Positions 1 to 8,319 of a stretch of 64,000 bases of DNA are shown in pieces. Source of the stretch: Bacteroidota bacterium. Its GTDB lineage: Bacteria > Bacteroidota > Bacteroidia > Flavobacteriales_D > Sanyastnellaceae. Under the pieces are notes generated by a model. That model had not been told where the DNA came from and ran no database searches. It saw only the letters and a program-made list of their open reading frames with translations. Position numbers and translations under genes: made by a program. How positions within the stretch are numbered: position 1 is the stretch's first letter; the number at the start of each line of letters is the position of its first letter. The stretch covers positions 1 to 64,000 of the forward strand of contig JAQCBJ010000004.1 of the NCBI GenBank assembly GCA_027621555.1. The letters are read 5' to 3'.

Positions 1-168
1 CAAGTAGCGGTAGACGATGTCGAAGGTCAAAAACGTCCTCACGTTCCCCAAGTGCACGTTGCTGTACACGGTAGGTCCGCACACGTACATCCCGACGAAC
101 GGGGGGTTGATCGGTTCGAATTTTTCCTTTTGGCGGGTCAGGCTGTTGCTGATGTGCAAGGCGTCCAT
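1..168 (-). CDS. cysS: Cysteinyl-tRNA synthetase, N-terminal fragment (cut by window edge)
   Basis: Reading the minus strand from the ATG at 168 gives 56 codons open to the window edge. Residues about 23-30 read MYVCGPTV, followed by HLGN at about 34-37. This is the N-terminal active-site region of class I cysteinyl-tRNA synthetases: the Cys of the CGPT motif is a zinc ligand that helps select cysteine, and HLGN is the HIGH-type ATP-binding motif. The enzyme charges tRNA-Cys in the cytoplasm. Only the first part is present; the rest lies to the left of the window. It follows the threonine dehydrogenase gene on the same strand after a gap of 78 bases. That gap shows no clear -7 element. Confidence 0.9.
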   Translation of the reverse strand, partial: MDALHISNSLTRQKEKFEPINPPFVGMYVCGPTVYSNVHLGNVRTFLTFDIVYRYL

Positions 169-246
169 GGCTCTCGGTTCAAGTTCAGACTGCAAAGAAA
201 AGCTTTTACGCCGCACCCCGTCACCCGGTCGCAGAGGTTGTCAACG

Positions 247-1191
247 TCAGGCTGGTTGCTCGAGGCCTTGGAAGATGTGCTCCACAAGGCTTGCCACGTC
301 GTGTTCCGCCTTCCATCCCCAGTCCTGTTGAGCGGCGGAGTCGTCGATGCTGTTGGGCCAAGAGGCGGCAATCCCTTGACGGTGGTCTGGCGCAAACGTC
401 ATGGCAAAATCAGGCACGTGAGCCCGGATTGCGGCTTCGAGCTCAATGGGGCTGAAATCGCAACCGTGCAAGTTGTAGGACGTACGCACGGTGAGGGCTT
501 CGGACGGCGCGTCCATCAGTTGAAGGGTTCCTCGGATGGCGTCCTCCATGGACATCATGGGCAGTCGCTCGTTGGCGTCCAGGTAGCATTCCAAACCTCG
601 CCCTTGGGCTGCCTGAATCAATGCATCCACAGCGTAATCGGTCGTGCCACCTCCAGGCTGAGAGCGGTACCCAATCAACCCGGGGTAGCGCAAGCTTCGC
701 ACGTCGACCCCATATTTGGTGTGGTAGTAATCGCACCACAACTCCCCGGCAATTTTGGACACGCCATACACGGTCGTTGGATGCAATGGGGCGTCTTGCG
801 GTGTATGGTCTTTGGGAGCATCTGGGCCAAACACGGCGATTGAACTGGGCCAAAACACCTTTTTGACCAACCCCTCACGCGCCAATTCGAGCACGTGCAG
901 CAACGGGTCCATGTTCAGTTTCCAAGCGGCCATCGGATTGGCTTCGCCTCGGGCGGAAAGCATGGCCACAAGGTTGTACACGACGTCGATGTCGTGGGCT
1001 TCCACCATGGCCTTGAGGGCCACCGCGTCACAGGCATCGGCTTCGACGTACATGCTCTTCGCGCCGTCCGGGTGCGGCGTGGGTCGGATGTCCGTCAACA
1101 CCACTTGGTCTGCACCAAAGCGTGAGTGCAACGAGAGCATCAATTCGATGCCAAGTTGACCTGCTGCGCCGACAATCAAATGCTTGCCCAT
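247..1191 (-). CDS. L-threonine 3-dehydrogenase, short-chain (epimerase-like) type
   Basis: A 314-aa protein that begins MGKHLIVGAAGQLG, so the NAD-binding glycine motif is at residues 8-14. The catalytic tyrosine and lysine are in YGVSK (Y142, K146), with serines at 116-117. The length and the motif order fit the UDP-galactose-epimerase-like threonine dehydrogenases common in Bacteroidota, which oxidise L-threonine to 2-amino-3-ketobutyrate. Another SDR-family sugar-nucleotide epimerase is a weaker alternative. The frame is open upstream to 1236, but the start at 1191 places the Rossmann fold at the N-terminus and sits 6 nt after a TACCTTCG element. It is divergent from queA across only 35 bp. 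Confidence 0.85.
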   Translation of the reverse strand: MGKHLIVGAAGQLGIELMLSLHSRFGADQVVLTDIRPTPHPDGAKSMYVEADACDAVALKAMVEAHDIDVVYNLVAMLSARGEANPMAAWKLNMDPLLHVLELAREGLVKKVFWPSSIAVFGPDAPKDHTPQDAPLHPTTVYGVSKIAGELWCDYYHTKYGVDVRSLRYPGLIGYRSQPGGGTTDYAVDALIQAAQGRGLECYLDANERLPMMSMEDAIRGTLQLMDAPSEALTVRTSYNLHGCDFSPIELEAAIRAHVPDFAMTFAPDHRQGIAASWPNSIDDSAAQQDWGWKAEHDVASLVEHIFQGLEQPA

Positions 1192-1197
1192 GGGGGA

Positions 1198-1205
1198 CGA
1201 AGGTA
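1198..1205 (-). promoter_or_regulatory. -7 type promoter element (TACCTTCG) of threonine dehydrogenase gene
   Basis: The minus strand reads TACCTTCG, a TAnnTTCG variant of the Bacteroidota -7 consensus. It ends 6 nt before the ATG at 1191, so the transcript should have almost no 5' leader. No convincing -33 element is seen. Confidence 0.55.
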
Positions 1206-1214
1206 GGGTCAGGG

Positions 1215-1222
1215 TACCTTTG
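1215..1222 (+). promoter_or_regulatory. -7 type promoter element (TACCTTTG) of queA
   Basis: An exact match to TAnnTTTG. It ends 1 or 4 nt before the two in-frame GTG codons at 1224 and 1227, so transcription should start at the start codon itself. It lies back to back with the opposite-strand element at 1198-1205. Confidence 0.6.
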
Positions 1223-1226
1223 GGTG

Positions 1227-2456
1227 GTGAACTCAAACGACTTTCATTACGACCTTCCTGAAGCGGCCATTGCCAAACATCCGGTGGAGCCCCGTCGCGC
1301 GGCGAAAATGGCCATTCTCGGTCGGGACGGCACCTTGAGCCACCGGACGTTTGAGGACTTGCCCGAGGCTCTTGTGCGAGAAGGCGTCGACGGCTTGTGG
1401 GCCAACGACACCAAAGTCCTTCATGCGCGCATTTTGGCCAGCAAAGCGACGGGTGGCCAGTTGGAGATTTTCCTGTTGGCGCCCTTCAAAGCGCCGGTGG
1501 AGGAGTCCTTGGCGGCCCGCAAGGAGGTCGTATGGACGGCCATGGTTCGCAACGCCAAACGATGGTCCGACGGCCGAGCCACCGCCGAGGGTCGCCGCCA
1601 TGTTCTCGCCGTGGAGCGCTTGTCCGATGCCGACGATGGCACGCGTGTGGTGCGCTTGTCGTGGGACGTCAAGAATGGGAACGATGGAGATTCGACGTTT
1701 GGGGAAGTGCTTGAAGATTTGGGGAAGACTCCGCTCCCGCCGTACATGCGTCGTGCCGCCCAAGATCAAGATCGCACGGATTACCAAACCGTCTTCGCCA
1801 TGGCACCGGGAAGCGTGGCCGCCCCGACCGCCGGGCTGCATTACGACGACCCATTGCTCGGAGCCTTGAAAGCGTCAGGGTGCCCCTTGCATCGGCTCAC
1901 GTTGCACGTGGGGGCAGGCACCTTCAAGCCCCTCGCGGAGGGTAAGGTGTTGGAGCACGAGATGCACGCGGAACGTTGCGTCTTGTCGCGCGATGCCCTC
2001 ACCACGATGGCGAACCAACGCGTTCGGGTGGCCACAGGCACCACCACGCTTCGGACCATGGAGAGCTTGTATTGGTGGTCTCTGCATCACCGCGTCCTTG
2101 GAACGTGGCCTGACGTGCTTCCTCAGCGGAGCCCTTACAGCTCTTGGGCTGTTCAGTCAGAATCGATGGGATGGACCGACCGCGACGCGTTGAATCACAT
2201 TCTTGAATGCGCGACTTGGGATGAACGGGGTGAAGTCACCTTCGAAACTCAACTCATGATCGTGCCAGGCTACCCCATTCGAATGGTGCAGGGATTGGTG
2301 ACCAATTTCCACCAACCCGGAAGCACCCTGCTGTGCTTGGTTGGAGCTTTTGTAGGGATGGAGGCGTGGAAGTCCATGTACGCACAGTGCCTCGCGCAGG
2401 ACTACCGCTTTTTGAGTTACGGGGACGGCAGCCTGCTTTGGTTGCCGGAGGAATGA
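1227..2456 (+). CDS. queA: S-adenosylmethionine:tRNA ribosyltransferase-isomerase
   Basis: A protein of about 409 aa that transfers and isomerises the ribosyl group of S-adenosylmethionine to preQ1 at the tRNA wobble position, giving epoxyqueuosine. Typical family segments are seen: an N-terminal FHYDLPEAAIAKHP, the central PTAGLHY, and the C-terminal VTNFHQPGSTLLCLV. It is longer than the roughly 340-350 aa of many bacterial QueA proteins, because of extra sequence between the central and C-terminal blocks, as in Bacteroidota members. The open frame reaches back to 1122, inside the divergent gene. I place the start at GTG 1227 (GTG 1224 is equally possible) because homology begins there and a -7 element lies immediately upstream. 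Confidence 0.9.
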   Translation: MNSNDFHYDLPEAAIAKHPVEPRRAAKMAILGRDGTLSHRTFEDLPEALVREGVDGLWANDTKVLHARILASKATGGQLEIFLLAPFKAPVEESLAARKEVVWTAMVRNAKRWSDGRATAEGRRHVLAVERLSDADDGTRVVRLSWDVKNGNDGDSTFGEVLEDLGKTPLPPYMRRAAQDQDRTDYQTVFAMAPGSVAAPTAGLHYDDPLLGALKASGCPLHRLTLHVGAGTFKPLAEGKVLEHEMHAERCVLSRDALTTMANQRVRVATGTTTLRTMESLYWWSLHHRVLGTWPDVLPQRSPYSSWAVQSESMGWTDRDALNHILECATWDERGEVTFETQLMIVPGYPIRMVQGLVTNFHQPGSTLLCLVGAFVGMEAWKSMYAQCLAQDYRFLSYGDGSLLWLPEE

Positions 2457-2472
2457 GAAGCGTTTAAAAGCA

Positions 2473-2499
2473 CAAACCCCGCCGGATGGGCAGGGTTTG
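2473..2499. terminator. Bidirectional terminator between queA and the foldase gene
   Basis: An inverted repeat with arms CAAACCCCGCC and GGGCAGGGTTTG around a short GGAT loop lies between the convergent ends of queA (2456) and the foldase gene (2525). The flanking A and T residues could serve both directions. Confidence 0.7.
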
Positions 2500-2524
2500 C
2501 AATGCGTTTCGGTTGTCGCTCAGA

Positions 2525-4588
2525 TCAGTTGAGTTGGCGACGGTTGTCTTCCACACCGGCTGCTTTTTGCATGACGCTGAGCACCGTGAACGGGAAGTTC
2601 GTGCGAGCACGCGTTGCGAGCGTGCTTTGCTCGTCGAGGTAGCTGTCCTTGCTTCCGGCAGGTGTGACGCTCGTTGGAGCAATCACCCAAACGCCGTACG
2701 TCCCCACAATCGGGCTCGACATGCTACCTTCTGGAATGGCGAAGGCCGCACCGGCCACTTGAGGTTCTGCAGAGGCACCGCTACCGCGAACGGTGGGGAA
2801 CTTGATGCTGAGGTCGCGCCCCGTTTTCACGGTCTCGCCAATGGCTGCCGCGATGTCTTCGAGGTTCGCACCGTTCATTTTTTCTGCGTAGAGCTCACCT
2901 TTCGCTTCGTTGGTGGCCCCTTCGCGCATCTCGTCTTCGACGTCCTTCAAGTCGGGGGTTCCCGCTTTCGTCGCGGCATCAAGGTGAGCCACGATGTAGA
3001 AGTCAGGCGTCAAGATGGGGTTCGACACTTCGCCTTCTTCACTGCGGTACGCCCAAGACACGATTTCCGCGGCGTCACGGATGCCCGCGATGGTGCGCGC
3101 TGCCGGGGCAATGCTGTTGGCTTCTCCCGTGGCGTAACCTGCCTCTTCTGCGGCCGAGAGGAGGCTCTCTTTGTCGGTGGCGTTGATGGCAAACTCGCTG
3201 GCCATGGCGTAGGCTTCACGAGCCGTGTTCGCAGAAGCTCCCACCGTGTTGGAGATGAAAGCCACGCGCGCTTCTTCAATTTCCGTGCGGCGGTCAAGAA
3301 CTTCAATCAAGTGCACGCCGTAGGTGGTCTCAACCCACCCCAACGACCCAATCGGCTGATTGAAGCAGAAGTCTTCAAAAGGCTTCACCATACGTCCTTT
3401 GGGGAAGAAATCGTACACACCGCCGGTGCTCTTGGATCCAGGGTCGCCGCTGAAGCGCTGCACCAAGTCGTCAAAATCTCCACCATTCCGCAACACGCGC
3501 TTCAAGCTGTCGGCACGAGCACCGAGCTCAGCCATCTCGGCCTCATCCTTGGCGTCCTTGGCCGTGAGCAAGATGTGGCGGCACTTGGCGGCTTCGTCAG
3601 GGGCCATCCCACGCTCGAGAACTTGGGCAATCATCATCTGGCCGTTCTTGGTGTACGGACCCACAACGGTGCCAACAGGTTCTGAGAAGAATTTGGATTC
3701 GTTCACGTCCAACTCCACCTGAGCCAACCGCAAGTTGCGGATGTCCTCCCGGCCTTCGTTGGCTGCCTTGGCGAACGCTTCTGCGTCTTCGGCATCGCGC
3801 CACTCTTCGGCAGTTGCCTCGAGTTTCACCTCCATGGCTTTGATGTCGGACTCGCTGGCTCCCAAAGGAATTTTCACGTAGCTGATGTCGCGGCCTTCGG
3901 TTTGCTGGTACTTGGGGTCGTCCTTGTGCGCGTTGTAGTAGCGCTTGACATCGCTGTCGGACACGTTCACCTCCGAGTCAGGGATGTTCTTGTACAGCTT
4001 AGCCACGTACTGGACTTCAGCCTTCTTTTCCGTGTTGATGTACTCGTACTTGCCTTCGAGGCTGTTGGTGTACAAGGCGTCGGTCAGCAAGGCATCCATC
4101 TTTTCCTTTTTGCGCTTGGCAATGATGAGCTTCTTGTAGCTCAACAGGTTCAGTTTGCCCTGATCCGTGGTGAGCATGGCACCGAAGTTTTGTTGCCAAA
4201 AAGCCTTGTTCTCGCCGTTGCTGAAGAAGGCACGACCCATGTAAGGGCTGTCCAAGCTGCCGAAGAGCATTTCCTGGAACTCCGCGTCCGTGACTTCCAA
4301 TCCGAGGGCGTCGTAGGTGTCGTCCAACACGATGTTGGCGGTCAGGTCACCCCAAACCTCATCTTGAAGCTGGTCGCCGGAGAATCCGAGTCGGCGGCGT
4401 TCGTCCAGTTCCATTCGGTAGTCCAACGCTGAGATGCTTTCGCCTCCAACACTGCCCACGTCGCGGGCATTGCCTTGGCCCATCAAGGCCAACACTGCGT
4501 CGTAGGGCACCAAGAAGCCCAACATTCCGATTCCGATCATTCCGAGCAACAGGCCTTGCCGGTTGCGGATTTTTTCAATCATTGCCAT
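2525..4588 (-). CDS. SurA/PpiD-like periplasmic peptidyl-prolyl isomerase
   Basis: A 687-aa membrane-anchored foldase. One hydrophobic segment at about residues 14-33 follows a basic MIEKIRNRQ start, giving an N-in, periplasm-out topology. A SurA_N-like chaperone region follows. A parvulin rotamase domain lies near residues 340-440, with CRHILL at its start, GSKSTGGVYDFFPKGRMV in the middle, and YGVHLIEVLDR at its end. The protein should help outer-membrane and secreted proteins fold in the periplasm. The start is ATG 4588; the frame extends to 4648, but the upstream part is leader carrying a TATCTTCG promoter element. It is the last gene of the minus-strand envelope cluster and probably has its own promoter. 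Confidence 0.88.
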   Translation of the reverse strand: MAMIEKIRNRQGLLLGMIGIGMLGFLVPYDAVLALMGQGNARDVGSVGGESISALDYRMELDERRRLGFSGDQLQDEVWGDLTANIVLDDTYDALGLEVTDAEFQEMLFGSLDSPYMGRAFFSNGENKAFWQQNFGAMLTTDQGKLNLLSYKKLIIAKRKKEKMDALLTDALYTNSLEGKYEYINTEKKAEVQYVAKLYKNIPDSEVNVSDSDVKRYYNAHKDDPKYQQTEGRDISYVKIPLGASESDIKAMEVKLEATAEEWRDAEDAEAFAKAANEGREDIRNLRLAQVELDVNESKFFSEPVGTVVGPYTKNGQMMIAQVLERGMAPDEAAKCRHILLTAKDAKDEAEMAELGARADSLKRVLRNGGDFDDLVQRFSGDPGSKSTGGVYDFFPKGRMVKPFEDFCFNQPIGSLGWVETTYGVHLIEVLDRRTEIEEARVAFISNTVGASANTAREAYAMASEFAINATDKESLLSAAEEAGYATGEANSIAPAARTIAGIRDAAEIVSWAYRSEEGEVSNPILTPDFYIVAHLDAATKAGTPDLKDVEDEMREGATNEAKGELYAEKMNGANLEDIAAAIGETVKTGRDLSIKFPTVRGSGASAEPQVAGAAFAIPEGSMSSPIVGTYGVWVIAPTSVTPAGSKDSYLDEQSTLATRARTNFPFTVLSVMQKAAGVEDNRRQLN

Positions 4589-4619
4589 AGTCCTCTGGCT
4601 TAACGTTTTTACAGGATTG

Positions 4620-4627
4620 CGAAGATA
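4620..4627 (-). promoter_or_regulatory. -7 type promoter element (TATCTTCG) of the foldase gene
   Basis: The minus strand reads TATCTTCG, a TAnnTTCG variant. It gives a leader of roughly 25-31 nt before ATG 4588. Confidence 0.5.
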
Positions 4628-4660
4628 ACATTTCCGGCGCAACTGCACACGCTCTCCGCG

Positions 4661-5950
4661 TTACGCGCTCCGTTCAGGATCAAATTCGACCCACATGATG
4701 CGGTTTTCTTCCACTTCTCGCACTACCAATTCGACGTCCTCCACCTCCACCACAGTCCCTTCTTCGGGGATGTCACCAACGGTGTGCAAGATGAGGCCTC
4801 CAAGGGTGTCGTAATGGTCCGATTCAGGTAGATTCCATCCGTGCAAGTCGTTGAGAACCCGCACTTCACGTCGCGCTGGAACGCGCCAGGTGCCGTTGTC
4901 CTGCACGTGTTCGACGTCCTCCGTTTCGTCGTCGTGCTCGTCGTCGATTTCGCCCAGCAATTCCTCCACGATGTCTTCCATGGTCAGGATGCCTGCAGTT
5001 CCTCCGAATTCATCGACCACCACGGCCAAGTGCCGCCGACGTTTCAAAAATTGCCGCAGCAATTCGTCTCCAGGCATGGGTTCGGGCACCAAAAACGTCG
5101 GAAGCAAGATGTCCTTCAACGATTCGGGACGATCAAACAGGTCCTTGGCGTGGACGTAGCCGACGATGTCGTCCATGTCGCCTTGGTAGACCACGAGTTT
5201 GGAGAAGCCGGAATCGGCAAACGCTTGCTGAAGCTCTGCAATGGAGGTCTCCAATTCCACGCCACTGACCTCGTTGCGGGGAATCATGCTGTCGCGGGCC
5301 TGGATGCTCGGAAGGTCCAAGGCATTCTGGAGAATTTGAAGCTCGTGCTCCAATTCTTGCTCAGGTTCCATGCGGCCACTTAACCCTTTGACAAAATGGT
5401 CCAAGTCGCTGACGCCAAGGCTTTCTACGGTGACCTTGACTTGCCCTCCTACGAAGGGCCGCAAAAGTGATTTGCTGATCATCATCACCACCCATGCTGG
5501 CAACGCAAGCACCCCAAACACCAACAGCAATGGCACTGCAAAGAGGTTGAGCCAAAAGTTGGGTGAGGCGTGAAAGAGCGATTTGGGCATGAATTCGGCC
5601 AGCACGAGGACCACGGCCGTGGTGACAAGCGTTTGGGTGGCCAGAACGGCCAAGGGCTGCGAGGCGGTTTGCCACCCTTCTACCTCAAAGAGCCATTGGC
5701 TGATCAAGGCTCCAGATTCCATGCCGCAAATGACCAAGGCCAAGTTGTTGCCCACCAGCATGGAAGCAATGAAGAGTTGCGGATGGTTGGACAGATAAGC
5801 GACAATCTTGCCGCGGAGGGACTGCTGGGCTTGCAATTCCGTTTGCAGGCGGCTGGAGGCAACAAAGGCCATCTCCATGCCTGAGAAAAAGGCCGAGGCC
5901 AACAAGGACAATGCGAGAATCAAAAGCGAACTCGAGGGGTCAGGATCCAT
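4661..5950 (-). CDS. CNNM/CBS/CorC-HlyC domain membrane protein
   Basis: A 429-aa protein with the standard layout of the HlyC/CorC family: an N-terminal CNNM-type membrane domain (hydrophobic segments within about residues 8-165), a CBS pair (about 205-330, including VVVDEFGGTAGILTMEDIVEE) and a C-terminal CorC_HlyC domain (about 345-425, with the DTLGG motif). Family members are linked to Mg or Co export, but the substrate cannot be read from sequence. It is a paralogue of GldE at 11118-12461. It lies between the small membrane protein gene and the foldase gene, a neighbourhood often seen next to lptC in Bacteroidota. A TATCTTTC element at 5973-5980 on the minus strand could be its promoter. 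Confidence 0.88.
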   Translation of the reverse strand: MDPDPSSSLLILALSLLASAFFSGMEMAFVASSRLQTELQAQQSLRGKIVAYLSNHPQLFIASMLVGNNLALVICGMESGALISQWLFEVEGWQTASQPLAVLATQTLVTTAVVLVLAEFMPKSLFHASPNFWLNLFAVPLLLVFGVLALPAWVVMMISKSLLRPFVGGQVKVTVESLGVSDLDHFVKGLSGRMEPEQELEHELQILQNALDLPSIQARDSMIPRNEVSGVELETSIAELQQAFADSGFSKLVVYQGDMDDIVGYVHAKDLFDRPESLKDILLPTFLVPEPMPGDELLRQFLKRRRHLAVVVDEFGGTAGILTMEDIVEELLGEIDDEHDDETEDVEHVQDNGTWRVPARREVRVLNDLHGWNLPESDHYDTLGGLILHTVGDIPEEGTVVEVEDVELVVREVEENRIMWVEFDPERSA

Positions 5951-5990
5951 GCAGGTAGGGGTAGGTCAAACCGAAAGATAGCACATCCTC

Positions 5991-6230
5991 TCAAAGCTCA
6001 CTCTCCATGCGCTTCCGAAACGCCCGACGCACGACAAACCACAACCATGCGATGCAGGGAAAGAGCCCCAGCGTCCATCGGGTCATGTCTTCCGTCACCC
6101 AAAGGTACCCGACGTAAATCGTGGTGGCGGCGGCGGCGACGAGCCAAAATTTCTCAGCCGCTTTGGCCGTCTTGTACGTCACCGAGGACGAAGGGTCGGA
6201 GGGTTGGATCATGGGGCAAAGATCATTCAA
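5991..6230 (-). CDS. Small two-helix membrane protein next to lptC
   Basis: A 79-aa protein with two hydrophobic segments, about residues 28-45 and 51-68, followed by a basic tail (RRAFRKRMESEL). I do not recognise a named family. Its start overlaps the 3' end of lptC by 8 nt, which suggests translational coupling; an internal ATG at 6212 would avoid the overlap. The conserved place between lptC and a CorC-like gene suggests an envelope role, but nothing in the sequence shows a mechanism. Confidence 0.7.
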   Translation of the reverse strand: MNDLCPMIQPSDPSSSVTYKTAKAAEKFWLVAAAATTIYVGYLWVTEDMTRWTLGLFPCIAWLWFVVRRAFRKRMESEL

Positions 6231-6873
6231 GGTCCTCGGTGGCGGACCCGTTGTTGGTCATTCCGAGTTCGAAGGAACCCGTCGGGGCCAAGATTTCGTA
6301 GCGCTCGAAGTGGCTGTCCGCGTTCAAACCGCGCCCGCGAAGCACCCCCTGTGCGGTTCGAATTTCTACCGGGCGTTGGGTTCTGACCAGGTCCGAATCG
6401 TGGGACCAAATGAGGTGTTCCGTAAGAAGCATGTCGCCAGCTTCATTGACCAGAACCACTTCTTCCCACGCCTCCAAACGGCCTTTTTGGTCGTCGTAGG
6501 TTCCCCGGACCGCCGAGAGTCGGGCGGTGTGTTGACTCTTCGTTCCACCGATGTACAAAGTGAATCCTTCGTCCACTTGCCAAAGGGGGTCCAATTCGGG
6601 TTCGCTGCCCGAGGTCTTCTGCTCCCAGCGTTCCAGCCGTGCCGCCTCCAAGGATTGCACGACTTTGCCCTTTTCGGTGTATTCAAAGTATCCCCCTTCG
6701 ACGACTTGGGCGGGCAGGCGCTGGTCCTCGTGACGGTCGTCCTGAACCCCGGTTTCCACGGTGGTTCCACATCCTTCGAAAGCAAGTGCCGAGACCAGTG
6801 CAAACGCAAAAACCGCCCATCCCCTGAAGGGTGAGCGGCTTTCGCAGCGCGTTGCCGACCGCAATTGCGGCAT
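6223..6873 (-). CDS. lptC: LptC-like LPS export periplasmic protein
   Basis: A 216-aa exported protein. A basic N-terminus and hydrophobic segment (residues 17-32) end in FEGC, a weak lipobox, so it may be a lipoprotein or anchored by its helix. The rest is beta-rich and resembles the LptC/YrbK family of Bacteroidota: repeated short strands such as EGGYFEYTEKGK, and a late segment about converting one form of strand to another, as in the bridge proteins that carry lipopolysaccharide from the inner-membrane ABC transporter to the LptA/LptD machinery. The start at 6873 overlaps the TPR gene stop by one base (TGATG). The frame is open upstream to 7119, but that part is a shadow of the TPR gene. 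Confidence 0.75.
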   Translation of the reverse strand: MPQLRSATRCESRSPFRGWAVFAFALVSALAFEGCGTTVETGVQDDRHEDQRLPAQVVEGGYFEYTEKGKVVQSLEAARLERWEQKTSGSEPELDPLWQVDEGFTLYIGGTKSQHTARLSAVRGTYDDQKGRLEAWEEVVLVNEAGDMLLTEHLIWSHDSDLVRTQRPVEIRTAQGVLRGRGLNADSHFERYEILAPTGSFELGMTNNGSATEDLE

Positions 6874-8267
6874 CAGCGCACGCGGATCGTGGTGGTTTCG
6901 CCCGCGCAGGGACAGCCACCTTTGTTGGGGACCGTGAACGAGCCGCCTGCTTGCTTTCCGTAGGTGAAGATGTCGTCCACCGTGGGGAATTGCTTCGCCA
7001 TGTTGGCGATCTTCTTGTCCGCCAATTCGGCGAGTTCCGCGTTCATGCGCTTGGCACGAGCGTAGTAGTCTGAGGCGACCCAAAACACCGAACGGCCGCC
7101 CAATGCGCCGTCGTCGCATGCGGAAGAGCTGCCTGCGATGGCATCACCAATTAGCATGTACGCGTCCGCGTTTTCAGCATCGATTTCGAGCACCTGACGG
7201 GCGTAATTGCGGGCAGTGCTGGTGCGGCCCATGGCGCTGGCGATTTGGCCTGTCTTCAAGAGGTAGGTCAGCTTTTCGCTGCAATCCTCGCAGCGGTTCA
7301 CCGCGTCTTCCATGTACTTGAAGCTCGAATCCAACTCGCTCGACTTGGCGAACCCAATGCCGATGGCGTACGCTGCAGGTGCCGAGGGCTCCATGCTGTA
7401 GACGGACGTTGCGACGGGCAGGAACAAGTCGTTGTCCGTGCATTCCTTCTTATTCAGGAGGCGCAAGACCTTCTGCTTGAGGTCCATGTTTTCGGCGTCG
7501 GCGGCGACAGCGGCATCGAGCACGGGAACCATGTCCGCGCAGTCGGCGATGGCGACAAACACAGTCTCGATGTTGCCTTTGGCTTTGTCGTAGCGCTCGG
7601 CGTCACGCGAGTCACCGTCCGCTTCCGCGCGAGCCATTCCCACGTCGACGTATTCGATGAGGCTGAGGTAGTCGGTCAACATTTGGGCGCGCATTTCGCG
7701 CTGCGCCAAGCTGTCTCCCTTCAACGAGCGCGTCAACGTGTAGAAGCTGGCCGTGTAAAACTGGTACAACGTCGTGGCGGACGATTCCGCTCCCAGGCAA
7801 TCCAAGCTTTCCTTGAACATCTCGTAGGCGGCTTGGTGCTCGTCGCGGTTGTACTTGTAGAAGTCCGACGCTTTGCGGCCCAAAATCTCACAGCGGTTGT
7901 TGGGGCTGCGCTTGGTGCTGGGGTACAATTCCATGCGCTTGTCGTGCAAATAGAGCAGGCTGTCCACCAGCACCGCTTCGCGCTCCGAACCTTCTTCGAC
8001 CTCTTGAAGCTCTTTGCTGACGAAGGTCGTCCCGTCGGCGTACAAGCCTTCGCTTGCCGTTTCTGGACAGACCTCACAGGCCTTTCTCCATTGGATGTAG
8101 GCTTCGTCGTAGTTCTTCTGCTTCTTGTACGATTTGTACACGCTCAGCGCTTCCTTGCACTTGAGTTGTTGTTCAGGGGTGTCGCCGTAGCGTTCGTCTT
8201 GCGCCAAGCCCAAGGGAGCGAGGAGGAGCACAAAAACGGCGGTCAACAGGGTCTGATAGGCTTTCAT
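6873..8267 (-). CDS. Exported tetratricopeptide-repeat protein
   Basis: A 464-aa protein with a signal peptide (MKAYQTLLTAVFVLLLAPLG, then LAQ) and helical TPR-like repeats, for example the block around KKQKNYDEAYIQWRKACEVCP near the N-terminus and a DAENADAYMLIGDAIAG block near the C-terminus. It carries several cysteine pairs, including CxCAG near the end. TPR proteins in this position, between an outer-membrane protein gene and lptC, are usual in Bacteroidota, but the partner is unknown. I chose ATG 8267 rather than the open frame to 8291 because the signal peptide starts there. It is followed directly by lptC with a 1-nt overlap. Confidence 0.8.
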   Translation of the reverse strand: MKAYQTLLTAVFVLLLAPLGLAQDERYGDTPEQQLKCKEALSVYKSYKKQKNYDEAYIQWRKACEVCPETASEGLYADGTTFVSKELQEVEEGSEREAVLVDSLLYLHDKRMELYPSTKRSPNNRCEILGRKASDFYKYNRDEHQAAYEMFKESLDCLGAESSATTLYQFYTASFYTLTRSLKGDSLAQREMRAQMLTDYLSLIEYVDVGMARAEADGDSRDAERYDKAKGNIETVFVAIADCADMVPVLDAAVAADAENMDLKQKVLRLLNKKECTDNDLFLPVATSVYSMEPSAPAAYAIGIGFAKSSELDSSFKYMEDAVNRCEDCSEKLTYLLKTGQIASAMGRTSTARNYARQVLEIDAENADAYMLIGDAIAGSSSACDDGALGGRSVFWVASDYYARAKRMNAELAELADKKIANMAKQFPTVDDIFTYGKQAGGSFTVPNKGGCPCAGETTTIRVR

Positions 8268-8319
8268 GGTTGGAGAGTTTCTCAGGTTCAATGGGTTCTT
8301 CTCTTGGAGTTCAAGTTCT

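Noticed and set aside
2486-3685. 399-codon plus-strand frame
   Set aside because: Antisense to the SurA/PpiD-like foldase, which has a clear parvulin domain.
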